Below, piece by piece: positions 35,454-43,075 of a stretch of 43,075 nt of DNA (position 1 is its first letter; the number at the start of each line of letters is the position of its first letter). Both the position numbers and the translations under genes were made by a program. A model generated the notes under the pieces. That model searched no databases. It had not been told where the DNA came from and saw only the letters and a program-made list of their open reading frames with translations. This stretch comes from Frigoribacterium faeni. GTDB taxonomy: Bacteria; Actinomycetota; Actinomycetes; Actinomycetales; Microbacteriaceae. The stretch is taken from positions 1 through 43,075 of the forward strand of contig NZ_BJUV01000023.1 in assembly GCF_007988805.1 (NCBI RefSeq). The letters are read 5' to 3'.

Positions 35454-36395
35454 TCAGTGCGGGCTCGCGCCGCCCAACCGCCGCAGCACGGGACCGCGCA
35501 GCGTCAGCCCGACCGCGGCGATGACGGCCGCCGCGACGACCGCCCGCCACGTCGCCGGGCTCAGCAGGGCCGCCCGGAAGATCTGGCCCACGACCTCGGC
35601 CATCTCGAAGGGGTAGCCGGCGTAGACGCGCGTGCCCGCCGCGCTCGAGATCGCCGTGATCGCGGCGGGCCCGCTCCAGAGGGCGAGCAGCGACACCAGG
35701 GCGCCGATCACGCGCCCGACCGTGGAGACCCCCGCCCAGACGATCGCGGCGGCGACCAGCACGGCGGGGAGCCAGACGAGCACGGCGTCGATGGCCGGGG
35801 AGGCCTGTGTGACGAGCGAGAAGATCGGGTAAACCAGCCCCTGGGCCCATTGGACGATGGCCAGGGCGCCGATGCTGAGACCGACGACGGCCGCACCCGC
35901 CGGAGCCCGCGCGATCAGCACGACGACGACCGCCCCCATGACGATGGCGACGACACCCGCCGTGGTCGCGGCGGCGAGGTAGACGACCGACTCGAGGCGA
36001 TCCTGCAGCCCGGCCGCGGCCGTGAGGGCGCTCTGCAGCAGGGCGACGAGCTGCGTGAGGACCACGCCGGCGAGCACGGCGACGACGGCTCCGCGGCGAG
36101 CACGAGCCCGCAGGAGGCGCGCGGCGAGTCCCGCGACGGCCGCTCCGGCGATCAGCAGCGTCGCGGTGAAGGTCAGCGCGTACTGGCTGAACGGCAGCAG
36201 CGCGATCGGCATCGATTCGGGCGCCGCCGTGACCCCGTCGGGGGCGACGACCGGTTCCGCCCAGAGGTTCTGGAGTGGGAGGCGCATCCCCGTGATGAGC
36301 CACGGAACGAGACCCAGCACGGCGGCCACCACCCCCACCGCGGCGAAGAGCAGGACGGTGCGGGCGCTGATCGGTGTTCGTTCCCCCGTGTTCAC
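35454..36395 (-). CDS. Multi-span membrane protein of unknown function
   Basis: No family recognised. The 313 residues form about eight hydrophobic helices. After the first helix there is an extracytoplasmic loop (LQNLWAEPVVAPDGVTAAPESMPIALLPFSQYAL, about 40-73), and short charged loops such as RLLRARARRGA follow. GTG 36395 is chosen because a TAGGGT -10 box (complement of 36402-36407) lies six bases upstream. Convergent with the GH35 gene and followed across a 115-bp gap by nrdF on the same strand. Confidence 0.75.
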   Translation of the reverse strand: MNTGERTPISARTVLLFAAVGVVAAVLGLVPWLITGMRLPLQNLWAEPVVAPDGVTAAPESMPIALLPFSQYALTFTATLLIAGAAVAGLAARLLRARARRGAVVAVLAGVVLTQLVALLQSALTAAAGLQDRLESVVYLAAATTAGVVAIVMGAVVVVLIARAPAGAAVVGLSIGALAIVQWAQGLVYPIFSLVTQASPAIDAVLVWLPAVLVAAAIVWAGVSTVGRVIGALVSLLALWSGPAAITAISSAAGTRVYAGYPFEMAEVVGQIFRAALLSPATWRAVVAAAVIAAVGLTLRGPVLRRLGGASPH

Positions 36396-36401
36396 GCTCC
36401 G

Positions 36402-36407
36402 ACCCTA
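36402..36407 (-). promoter_or_regulatory. -10 box of the membrane-protein gene, leaderless
   Basis: TAGGGT on the minus strand, six bases before GTG 36395. Confidence 0.5.
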
Positions 36408-36510
36408 GCGGGGCCGCCGATGCGCATAGACGACCCCGGAACGACGGAATCGACGCGGGACCACGATGCTCTGTGGTCCCGCGCCGGTTCGACGGTGTGA
36501 TGCTTCGGGG

Positions 36511-37542
<1,032 letters not shown>

Positions 37543-37548
37543 TCAGGA

Positions 37549-37578
37549 GGCGCGGGTCGAGTGGTCCCGACCCGCGCC
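37549..37578. terminator. Hairpin in the nrdE-nrdF gap built on the dispersed repeat
   Basis: GGCGCGGGTC (37549-37558) pairs perfectly with GACCCGCGCC (37569-37578) over a 10-base loop. Left arm is part of an AGGAGGCGCGGGTC repeat copy. It may cause partial termination or protect the end of the upstream mRNA. Confidence 0.65.
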
Positions 37579-37631
37579 GGGTGAGCCGTGGGTCCGCGCC
37601 GCCGCAGATGCGGCGGTCGCGGCGACGGGCT

Positions 37632-39779
37632 CTAGAGCATGCAGCTGACGCAGCCGTCGACCTCGGTGCCCTCGAGGGCGAGCTGACGGAGACGGATGTA
37701 GTAGATCGTCTTGATGCCCTTGCGCCATGCGTAGATCTGCGCCTTGTTGATGTCGCGCGTCGTGGCGGTGTCCTTGAAGAAGAGCGTCAGCGAGAGGCCC
37801 TGATCGACGTGCTGCGTCGCCGCGGCGTACGTGTCGATGATCTTCTCGGGGCCGATCTCGTAGGCGTCCGTGTAGTACTCGAGGTTGTCGTTCGACATGA
37901 ACGGCGCCGGGTAGTACACGCGGCCGAGCTTGCCCTCTTTGCGGATCTCGATCTTCGACGCGATCGGGTGGATCGACGACGTCGAGTGGTTGATGTACGA
38001 GATCGATCCGGTCGGCGGGACGGCCTGGAGGTTCTGGTTGTAGAGACCGTGGGCCATGACGCTGGCCTTCAGCTCGCGCCAGTCGTCCTGCGTGGGGACG
38101 GCGACCTGAGCGTCGGCGAAGAGCGATGCGCCGCGGGCCGTCGACGGAGCCCAGACCTGCTCGGTGTACTTGTCGAAGAACTCACCCGACGCGTACGTGC
38201 TGTCGGCGAAGCCGCCGAACGTCACGCCGCGCTCGATCGCGATGGTGTTCGAGGCGCGGAGGGCGTGGAACAGCACCGTGTAGAAGTAGATGTTCGTGAA
38301 GTCGATCGCTTCTTCGCTGCCGTAGTGCACGTGCTCGCGAGCGAGGTAGCCGTGCAGGTTCATCTGGCCGAGGCCGATCGCGTGCGACTGGTCGTTGCCG
38401 ACCTCGATCGAGCGGACCGACGAGATGTGGCTCATGTCGCTCACCGCGCTGAGTCCGCGGATCGCGGTCTCGACGGTCTTGCCGAGGTCGGGGGCGTCCA
38501 TCGACAGCGCGATGTTCATCGAGCCGAGGTTGCACGAGATGTCCTTGCCGATCTCGTTGTACGAGAGGTCCTCGTTGAAGGTGGTCGGCGTGTTGACCTG
38601 CAGGATCTCGGAGCACAGGTTCGACATGTTGATGCGGCCCTTGATCGGGTTCGCCTTGTTGACCGTGTCCTCGAACACGATGTAGGGGTAGCCCGACTCG
38701 AACTGGATCTCGGCGATCGTCTGGAAGAAGTCGCGCGCCTTGATCTTGGTCTTCTTGATGCGCGAGTCGGCGACCATCTCGCGGTACTTCTCGCTGATGG
38801 CGACGTCGCCGAAGGGGACGCCGTAGACCTTCTCGACGTCGTACGGCGAGAAGAGGTACATGTCCTCGTTGTTCTTCGCGAGCTCGAACGTGATGTCGGG
38901 CACGACGACGCCGAGCGACAGCGTCTTGATGCGGATCTTCTCGTCGGCGTTCTCGCGCTTCGTGTCGAGGAACCGCATGATGTCGGGGTGGTGCGCGCTG
39001 AGGTACACGGCACCGGCGCCCTGACGGGCCCCGAGCTGGTTGGCGTAGCTGAAGCTGTCTTCGAGGAGCTTCATGACGGGGATGATGCCCGATGACTGGT
39101 TCTCGATCTGCTTGATCGGCGCACCGGCCTCGCGGATGTTCGAGAGCGACAGGGCCACGCCGCCACCGCGCTTCGACAGCTGCAGCGACGAGTTGATGCC
39201 GCGCGAGATCGACTCCATGTTGTCTTCGATGCGGAGCAGGAAGCAGCTGACGAGCTCGCCGCGCTGGGCCTTGGCCGTGTTGAGGAACGTCGGCGTGGCC
39301 GGCTGGAACCGGCCGGCGATGATCTCCTCGACCAGGTCGATCGCGAGCTGCTCGTCGCCCTGGGCGAGACCGAGGGCGGTCATGACGACGCGGTCCTCGA
39401 AGCGCTCGAGGTAGCGCTTGCCGTCGAACGTCTTGAGCGTGTACGAGGTGTAGTACTTGAACGCGCCGAGGAAGGTCTGGAAGCGGAACTTCTTCGAGTA
39501 GGCGAGGTCGTTGAGCTTCTCGACGAACGAGAAGTCGTACTGCTCGATCGTCGCGGCCTCGTAGTACTCGTTCTCGACGAGGTAGTCGAGGCGCTCACGC
39601 AGGTTGTGGAAGAAGACCGTGTTCTGGTTGACGTGCTGCAGGAAGTACTGCTTGGCCGCCTCGCGGTCCTTGTCGAACTGGATCTCGCCCGACGGACCGT
39701 ACAGGTTGAGCATCGCGTTGAGCGCGTGGTAGTCCATACCGGTGGTGCCGGCGAGCCCCTGGCCCGGGGCGGCGATCAC
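37632..39779 (-). CDS. nrdE: Class Ib ribonucleotide reductase, large (catalytic) subunit
   Basis: Reduces ribonucleoside diphosphates. From GTG 39779 the protein has 715 residues, close to mycobacterial NrdE. It contains [28 protein letters not shown] near the start, [27 protein letters not shown] with a redox cysteine, the [19 protein letters not shown] active-site region, [19 protein letters not shown], and the C-terminal CVSCML cysteine pair that NrdH reduces. GTG 39779 overlaps the nrdI stop by four bases (GTGA). TTG 39806 and ATG 39737 are alternative starts. Core residues match the family almost without change. Confidence 0.96.
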   Translation of the reverse strand: MIAAPGQGLAGTTGMDYHALNAMLNLYGPSGEIQFDKDREAAKQYFLQHVNQNTVFFHNLRERLDYLVENEYYEAATIEQYDFSFVEKLNDLAYSKKFRFQTFLGAFKYYTSYTLKTFDGKRYLERFEDRVVMTALGLAQGDEQLAIDLVEEIIAGRFQPATPTFLNTAKAQRGELVSCFLLRIEDNMESISRGINSSLQLSKRGGGVALSLSNIREAGAPIKQIENQSSGIIPVMKLLEDSFSYANQLGARQGAGAVYLSAHHPDIMRFLDTKRENADEKIRIKTLSLGVVVPDITFELAKNNEDMYLFSPYDVEKVYGVPFGDVAISEKYREMVADSRIKKTKIKARDFFQTIAEIQFESGYPYIVFEDTVNKANPIKGRINMSNLCSEILQVNTPTTFNEDLSYNEIGKDISCNLGSMNIALSMDAPDLGKTVETAIRGLSAVSDMSHISSVRSIEVGNDQSHAIGLGQMNLHGYLAREHVHYGSEEAIDFTNIYFYTVLFHALRASNTIAIERGVTFGGFADSTYASGEFFDKYTEQVWAPSTARGASLFADAQVAVPTQDDWRELKASVMAHGLYNQNLQAVPPTGSISYINHSTSSIHPIASKIEIRKEGKLGRVYYPAPFMSNDNLEYYTDAYEIGPEKIIDTYAAATQHVDQGLSLTLFFKDTATTRDINKAQIYAWRKGIKTIYYIRLRQLALEGTEVDGCVSCML

Positions 39780-40192
39780 TTCGAGATCATCGACTGCTGA
39801 GTCCAAAATCGTTCCAATCCTGTGTGTACTGCGTTGACGTCGCCTGGCGTTCCGAAGACCTCGAAACGGTAGAGAAGGGGCACCTCGCACTTGGCGGCGA
39901 TGATGTCGCCGGCCAGGCAGTAGCCCTCCCCGAAGTTGGTGTTGCCCGCCGCGATCACGCCTCGGATGAGACGCCGGTTGCCCTCGTCGTTGAGGAACCG
40001 GATGACCTGCTTCGGGACGGCGCCTCGCCCTTCGCCGCCACCGTAGGTGGGCAGCACGAGGACGTAGGGGTCACTGACATGGAGCGGCTGTTCCGAAGGG
40101 AACAGGGGGATGCGCTCGGCCGGCACCCCCAGCTTCTCGACGAACCGTCGAGTGTTGCCGGAGACGCTGGAGAAGTAGACGAGATTCGCCAT
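39776..40192 (-). CDS. nrdI: NrdI flavodoxin-like protein
   Basis: FMN protein that supplies the oxidant to build the dimanganese-tyrosyl cofactor of NrdF. The 138 residues start [22 protein letters not shown], with the FMN phosphate loop SSVSGNT, followed by [22 protein letters not shown] and [18 protein letters not shown]. Length is normal. ATG 40192 has GGGAGG upstream. The gene lies between nrdH and nrdE. Confidence 0.96.
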   Translation of the reverse strand: MANLVYFSSVSGNTRRFVEKLGVPAERIPLFPSEQPLHVSDPYVLVLPTYGGGEGRGAVPKQVIRFLNDEGNRRLIRGVIAAGNTNFGEGYCLAGDIIAAKCEVPLLYRFEVFGTPGDVNAVHTGLERFWTQQSMISK

Positions 40193-40281
40193 GTCGTCGT
40201 GACCTCCCTGCGATGCGCGGACGGTGGGGTGCCGACCCGGCGAGGTCGTGGTGACGACCTCGCCGGGTGCGGCACGCCGGG

Positions 40282-40515
40282 TCAGGAGATGCGAGCGGCG
40301 AGACCGGCGATCTTGTCGGGGCGGAAACCGCTCCAGTGGTCGTCGTCGGCGATGACCACGGGGGCCTGGAGGTAGCCGAGCGCCTTGACGGTCTCGAGCG
40401 CGGCGTCGTCGGCCGTGACGTCGAGGATGTCGTACTCGATCCCCTTGTTGTCGAGGGCGCGGTACGTGGCCGTGCACTGGACGCAGGACGGCTTGGTGTA
40501 GACGGTGATGGCCAT
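40282..40515 (-). CDS. nrdH: NrdH glutaredoxin-like redoxin
   Basis: Electron donor for NrdE, reduced by thioredoxin reductase. The 77 residues have the redox motif CVQC (about 11-14), [20 protein letters not shown] and the C-terminal [13 protein letters not shown] block, all typical of NrdH. First gene of nrdHIEF; regulated by the NrdR-like boxes upstream. Confidence 0.96.
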   Translation of the reverse strand: MAITVYTKPSCVQCTATYRALDNKGIEYDILDVTADDAALETVKALGYLQAPVVIADDDHWSGFRPDKIAGLAARIS

Positions 40516-40601
40516 GTGATCCCCTGTGTTCTGGCCGGCTTTCGAGGCCGGGTCTGGTGGTTCGTGGGCCAGCGGGGCGTAGTGCCCGCGGCGACTCTTC
40601 G

Positions 40602-40607
40602 ATACTA
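40602..40607 (-). promoter_or_regulatory. Candidate -10 box of nrdHIEF
   Basis: TAGTAT on the minus strand, overlapping the first NrdR-like box. It implies a leader of about 80 bases before ATG 40515. Confidence 0.45.
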
Positions 40608-40647
40608 CATCTAGTGGCCGACACTCGTGGGCACAACTAGATGCGGT
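40604..40647. promoter_or_regulatory. Tandem NrdR-like boxes upstream of nrdHIEF
   Basis: Box 1 is ACTA-CATC-TAGT (40604-40615). Box 2 is ACTA-GATG-CGGT (40636-40647), weaker in its right arm. They are 32 bp apart, the three-turn spacing seen for paired NrdR boxes. Box 1 overlaps the candidate -10. NrdR would repress the operon when dATP is abundant. Confidence 0.6.
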
Positions 40648-40663
40648 GTTACACCGGTGTAAC
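40648..40663. promoter_or_regulatory. Perfect 16-bp palindrome GTTACACCGGTGTAAC
   Basis: A perfect palindrome directly next to the second NrdR-like box, between nrdH and the divergent MFS gene. It looks like a repressor operator. The regulator is unknown, and it could serve either gene. Confidence 0.6.
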
Positions 40664-40677
40664 TCTCATACAGCCGA

Positions 40678-40791
40678 CTTTCCACAGGGTCGCCCACAAG
40701 TTGCCAACAGTTCTGCGGGTGTTGTCCCCGTTTCCGGTGAGTTCTCCACATCCTTCTCCCCACCTCCGACATTCGAATCGGGCTGTCCCCA
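40678..40791. promoter_or_regulatory. Cluster of weak DnaA-box-like words
   Basis: CTTTCCACA (40678), TCGCCCACA (40690), TTGTCCCCG (40722), TTCTCCACA (40742) and CTGTCCCCA (40783) each differ from TTGTCCACA at one to three bases. They lie in the gap between the nrd promoter and the MFS gene, and DnaA is known to act at nrd promoters in E. coli. The matches are weak, so confidence is low. Confidence 0.3.
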
Positions 40792-40831
40792 CTTCGGGCC
40801 GACGGCGTGTCGCGACGGCCCCGTCCGCTCG

Positions 40832-40837
40832 TAGACT
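40832..40837 (+). promoter_or_regulatory. -10 box of the MFS transporter gene
   Basis: TAGACT lies nine bases before GTG 40847; no ribosome site is visible. Confidence 0.45.
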
Positions 40838-40846
40838 TGTCCCCTC

Positions 40847-42055
40847 GTGAGCACCTATTCGACCCTGCTGAAGACGCCCGGCGTCTCGCGCATCATCGCG
40901 GCCCAGCTGACCGCGCGCTTCCCGTTCGGCATGCTGTCGCTCGCGTTCCTGCTCCACGTCGAGCACGTGCACCATTCCTATGCGGCGGCCGGTCTCGTCC
41001 TGGCCGCGACGAGCATCGGGCAGGCGATCTCCGGCCCCCTCACCAGTCGCTGGATGGGCCGCTGGGCGATGCGCCCCGTGCTCACCCTGACCCTGATCGT
41101 CTGCTTCCTCACGATGGTCACCTTCTCGCTCTACGACTTCTCGGTCCCCGCCTTCATGGCCCTCGGTTTCGTCACCGGCCTCAGCGTGCCTCCCGTCCAG
41201 CCCGCGGTCCGCACCATCTACCCCAAGATGGTCACCTCGAACCAGCTGACGCCCCTCTTCTCGCTCGACGCATCCGCCCAGGAGATCATCTGGGTCGCCG
41301 GCCCGGTCATCACGACGTTCGTCGGCACGCAGATCGGCACCCAGGAGGCCATCTGGCTCGCGGCCGCCTTCCTGGTCGGCGGCGGCATCTGGTTCATCGC
41401 CTCCCCCGAGGTCGGCCGGGTGCGCATCCCCCGCAGCAAGCGCGCCTTCGGCAAGGTGCTCGCCCGCCCCACCGTGCTGCTCGCCACCGTCGCCGGGTTC
41501 CTCCTGATCGGCGCCTGCGCCGCGGTCGAGGCCGGCGTCGTCGCCCTCTTCGGCGAGGGCAGCGCCGACTCGGGCATCGCGCTGGCCATCTTCGCGGCCG
41601 GCTCGCTCGTCGGCGGTCTCGCCCTCGGGCACGTGCCCGTCGGCCCCTGGGCCCTGGCCCGCCGGCTCGCGATCGTCTTCGTCGGCATGACGCTGGCCAT
41701 CTTCGCCACCGGCCTGTGGCCGCTCAGCATCACCCTGCTCATCGCCGGCGTCGGCATCGCCCCGGCCCTGGCCGTGATGTTCGCGATCGTCTCGTCGAGC
41801 GTCAAGTTCAGCGACACGGCCGAGGCCTACGGCTGGGCCGGCACCGGGCAGCTCATCGGATCGGCCCTCGGCTCGGCCATCGCCGGGTTCTACATCGACC
41901 GCATCGGCGGCCAGGGCGGCCTCATCGTGGCCGCCGTCTTCGCCCTGGTCGGCATGCTCGTCGGCATCGCCTTCCATCGCGCCCTCCCCGATCTGCGGGG
42001 GCGCGATGCGAGCCCGCTGCCCGACACCGAGCCGGTGACGATCCAGCCGAGCTGA
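40847..42055 (+). CDS. Major facilitator superfamily transporter
   Basis: Inner-membrane transporter of 402 residues with about 12 helices in two halves and a central cytoplasmic loop (PEVGRVRIPRSKRAFGKVLARP, about 188-209). The N-terminal half has ATSIGQAISGPLTSRWMGRWAMRPVL, an A-like loop of the family. Substrate is unknown; the shape is that of sugar or drug efflux MFS proteins. GTG 40847 follows the -10 box by nine bases. Divergent from nrdH. Confidence 0.88.
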   Translation: MSTYSTLLKTPGVSRIIAAQLTARFPFGMLSLAFLLHVEHVHHSYAAAGLVLAATSIGQAISGPLTSRWMGRWAMRPVLTLTLIVCFLTMVTFSLYDFSVPAFMALGFVTGLSVPPVQPAVRTIYPKMVTSNQLTPLFSLDASAQEIIWVAGPVITTFVGTQIGTQEAIWLAAAFLVGGGIWFIASPEVGRVRIPRSKRAFGKVLARPTVLLATVAGFLLIGACAAVEAGVVALFGEGSADSGIALAIFAAGSLVGGLALGHVPVGPWALARRLAIVFVGMTLAIFATGLWPLSITLLIAGVGIAPALAVMFAIVSSSVKFSDTAEAYGWAGTGQLIGSALGSAIAGFYIDRIGGQGGLIVAAVFALVGMLVGIAFHRALPDLRGRDASPLPDTEPVTIQPS

Positions 42056-42070
42056 CCCGCGCCTCCTCGG
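42054..42070 (+). repeat. Dispersed GC-rich repeat overlapping the MFS stop codon
   Basis: Exact consensus GACCCGCGCCTCCTCGG starts inside the TGA stop (42053-42055). Confidence 0.85.
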
Positions 42071-42154
42071 CCGTCCGCACCGGACGCGACCCTCCCAGGG
42101 AGCGGATGCGCCCGACCGGGCCCCGGTCCGGCTCGCGGCTGGCAGGATCGAGGC

Positions 42155-42985
42155 ATGCCCGACATCGACGTCCCACTGATCACGCTGAACGACGGCGCGA
42201 CGATCCCCCAGCTCGGCCTCGGCGTCTACAAGGTCGCCGACGACGAGGCCGAACGCGTCGTCCGCACCGCCCTCGACGCGGGCTACCGGCACGTCGACAC
42301 GGCCACGCTCTACGGCAACGAGGCGGGCGTCGGACGGGCGCTGCGCGACTCCAGCCTGGCGCGCGACGAGGTGTTCCTCACGACGAAGGTCTGGAACACG
42401 GCGCAGGGCTACGACGAGACGCTGCGGGCCTTCGACGAGAGCCTGGCCCTGCTCGGCACGGACCACGTCGATCTCTACCTCATCCACTGGCCGGCTCCCC
42501 GCCGTGACCGGTACGTCGAGACCTACCGCGCGCTCGAGGCGATCCGCGCCGAGGGCCGTGCCCGCTCGATCGGGGTGAGCAACTTCTCGGTGAGCCACCT
42601 CGAGCGGCTCCTCGGCGAGACCGACGTCGTGCCGGTCGTCGACCAGGTCGAGGCGCATCCGTGGCTGCCCCAGCGCGAGCTCCGCGCATTCGCCGACGAA
42701 CGGGGCATCGTGACCGAGGCCTGGTCGCCGCTGGCGCGCGGGCGGATCCTCGACGATCCGACCCTGACCGCGATCGCGGACGCCCACGGGGTGAGCGTGG
42801 CGCAGGTCGTCATCCGCTGGCACCTCCAGCAGGGCCTCGTGGTGATCCCCAAGTCGGCGACCGCGTCGCGCATCCGATCGAACCTCGACGTCTTCGGCTT
42901 CGAGCTCGACGCGGACCAGCTCGCGGCGATCGCCGGGCTCGAGTCGGGGCAGCGCACCGGATCGCACCCCGACGACGTCGACTGA
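42155..42985 (+). CDS. Aldo/keto reductase
   Basis: NADPH-dependent carbonyl reductase of the AKR superfamily, close to 2,5-diketo-gluconate reductase-like actinobacterial enzymes. The 276 residues carry GYRHVDTATLYGNE with catalytic Asp and Tyr (about 44-57), TTKVW with the catalytic Lys (about 74-78), LIHWPAP with the catalytic His (about 109) and the cofactor-binding IPKSATASRIRSN (about 232-244). All catalytic residues are present. The ATG at 42155 lies about nine bases after a CAGGAT -10-like word. The 90 bases after its stop show nothing recognisable. Confidence 0.93.
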   Translation: MPDIDVPLITLNDGATIPQLGLGVYKVADDEAERVVRTALDAGYRHVDTATLYGNEAGVGRALRDSSLARDEVFLTTKVWNTAQGYDETLRAFDESLALLGTDHVDLYLIHWPAPRRDRYVETYRALEAIRAEGRARSIGVSNFSVSHLERLLGETDVVPVVDQVEAHPWLPQRELRAFADERGIVTEAWSPLARGRILDDPTLTAIADAHGVSVAQVVIRWHLQQGLVVIPKSATASRIRSNLDVFGFELDADQLAAIAGLESGQRTGSHPDDVD

Positions 42986-43075
42986 CCCGCTCCTCCCTCG
43001 CGTCCTCCCGTGAGCGCCGTGGCTGCTGCCCGGGGCGGCGGGTCCCTGTCGTCGGGGGCGGGTCGGCGCTGACCC

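Noticed and set aside
42986-43075. Start of another gene at the right edge
   Set aside because: No start codon with ribosome site or recognisable peptide was found in the last 90 bases.

Overview
The window is 43 kb of very GC-rich, densely coded chromosome. Codon use, leaderless starts behind TANNNT -10 boxes, Zur- and NrdR-type sites, class Ib ribonucleotide reductase (nrdHIEF) and an AztD-type zinc system all point to an actinobacterium. The gene mix resembles a plant- or soil-associated member of Microbacteriaceae, but that family placement is inference from the overall look and not from a marker gene. No phage, insertion sequence, tRNA, rRNA or CRISPR array was seen.

Layout. 1-3337 (minus): methylcitrate cycle genes prpD-prpB-prpC, with prpC cut by the window edge. 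3398-6673 (minus): EamA transporter, acyl-CoA synthetase and an ArsR-type regulator. 6674-7642: a gene-free repeat region with two oppositely oriented arrays of one palindromic element. 7643-11512: HrpA-type helicase. 11550-18989: a LacI regulator, a small membrane protein, the AzlCD amino-acid exporter, then an arabinoside ABC importer with a GH51 arabinofuranosidase behind a LacI-type operator. 19083-21038: small unknown protein, FMN reductase, methyltransferase. 21130-26295: zinc import system with aztB, aztD, aztC and a second aztD on the minus strand and aztA divergent, sharing a Zur-like box. 26425-28727: amidohydrolase plus kynureninase. 28869-35348: LacI regulator, two operators, galactoside-type ABC importer and GH35 beta-galactosidase. 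35454-36395: membrane protein of unknown role. 36511-40515 (minus): nrdH-nrdI-nrdE-nrdF with tandem NrdR-like boxes. 40847-42985: MFS transporter and aldo/keto reductase.

The two sugar loci share a design: LacI repressor, lipoprotein binding protein, two permeases, one intracellular glycosidase, and no ATPase gene, so a shared MsiK/UgpC-type ATPase elsewhere is presumed. Each would import an oligosaccharide and cleave it inside the cell.

The least explained content is repetitive DNA. (1) A palindromic element whose half-site is GAGCTATTACGCATC occurs seven times between the divergent ArsR and hrpA genes, three copies one way at 72-bp period and four the other way at 93/99 bp. (2) A 17-bp word, consensus GACCCGCGCCTCCTCGG, recurs throughout the window. 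It touches stop codons, forms inverted pairs that make terminator-like hairpins, and lies in frame inside several genes. (3) A separate 57-58 bp nested palindrome built on GGGGTTCATC occurs twice, both times between convergent genes.
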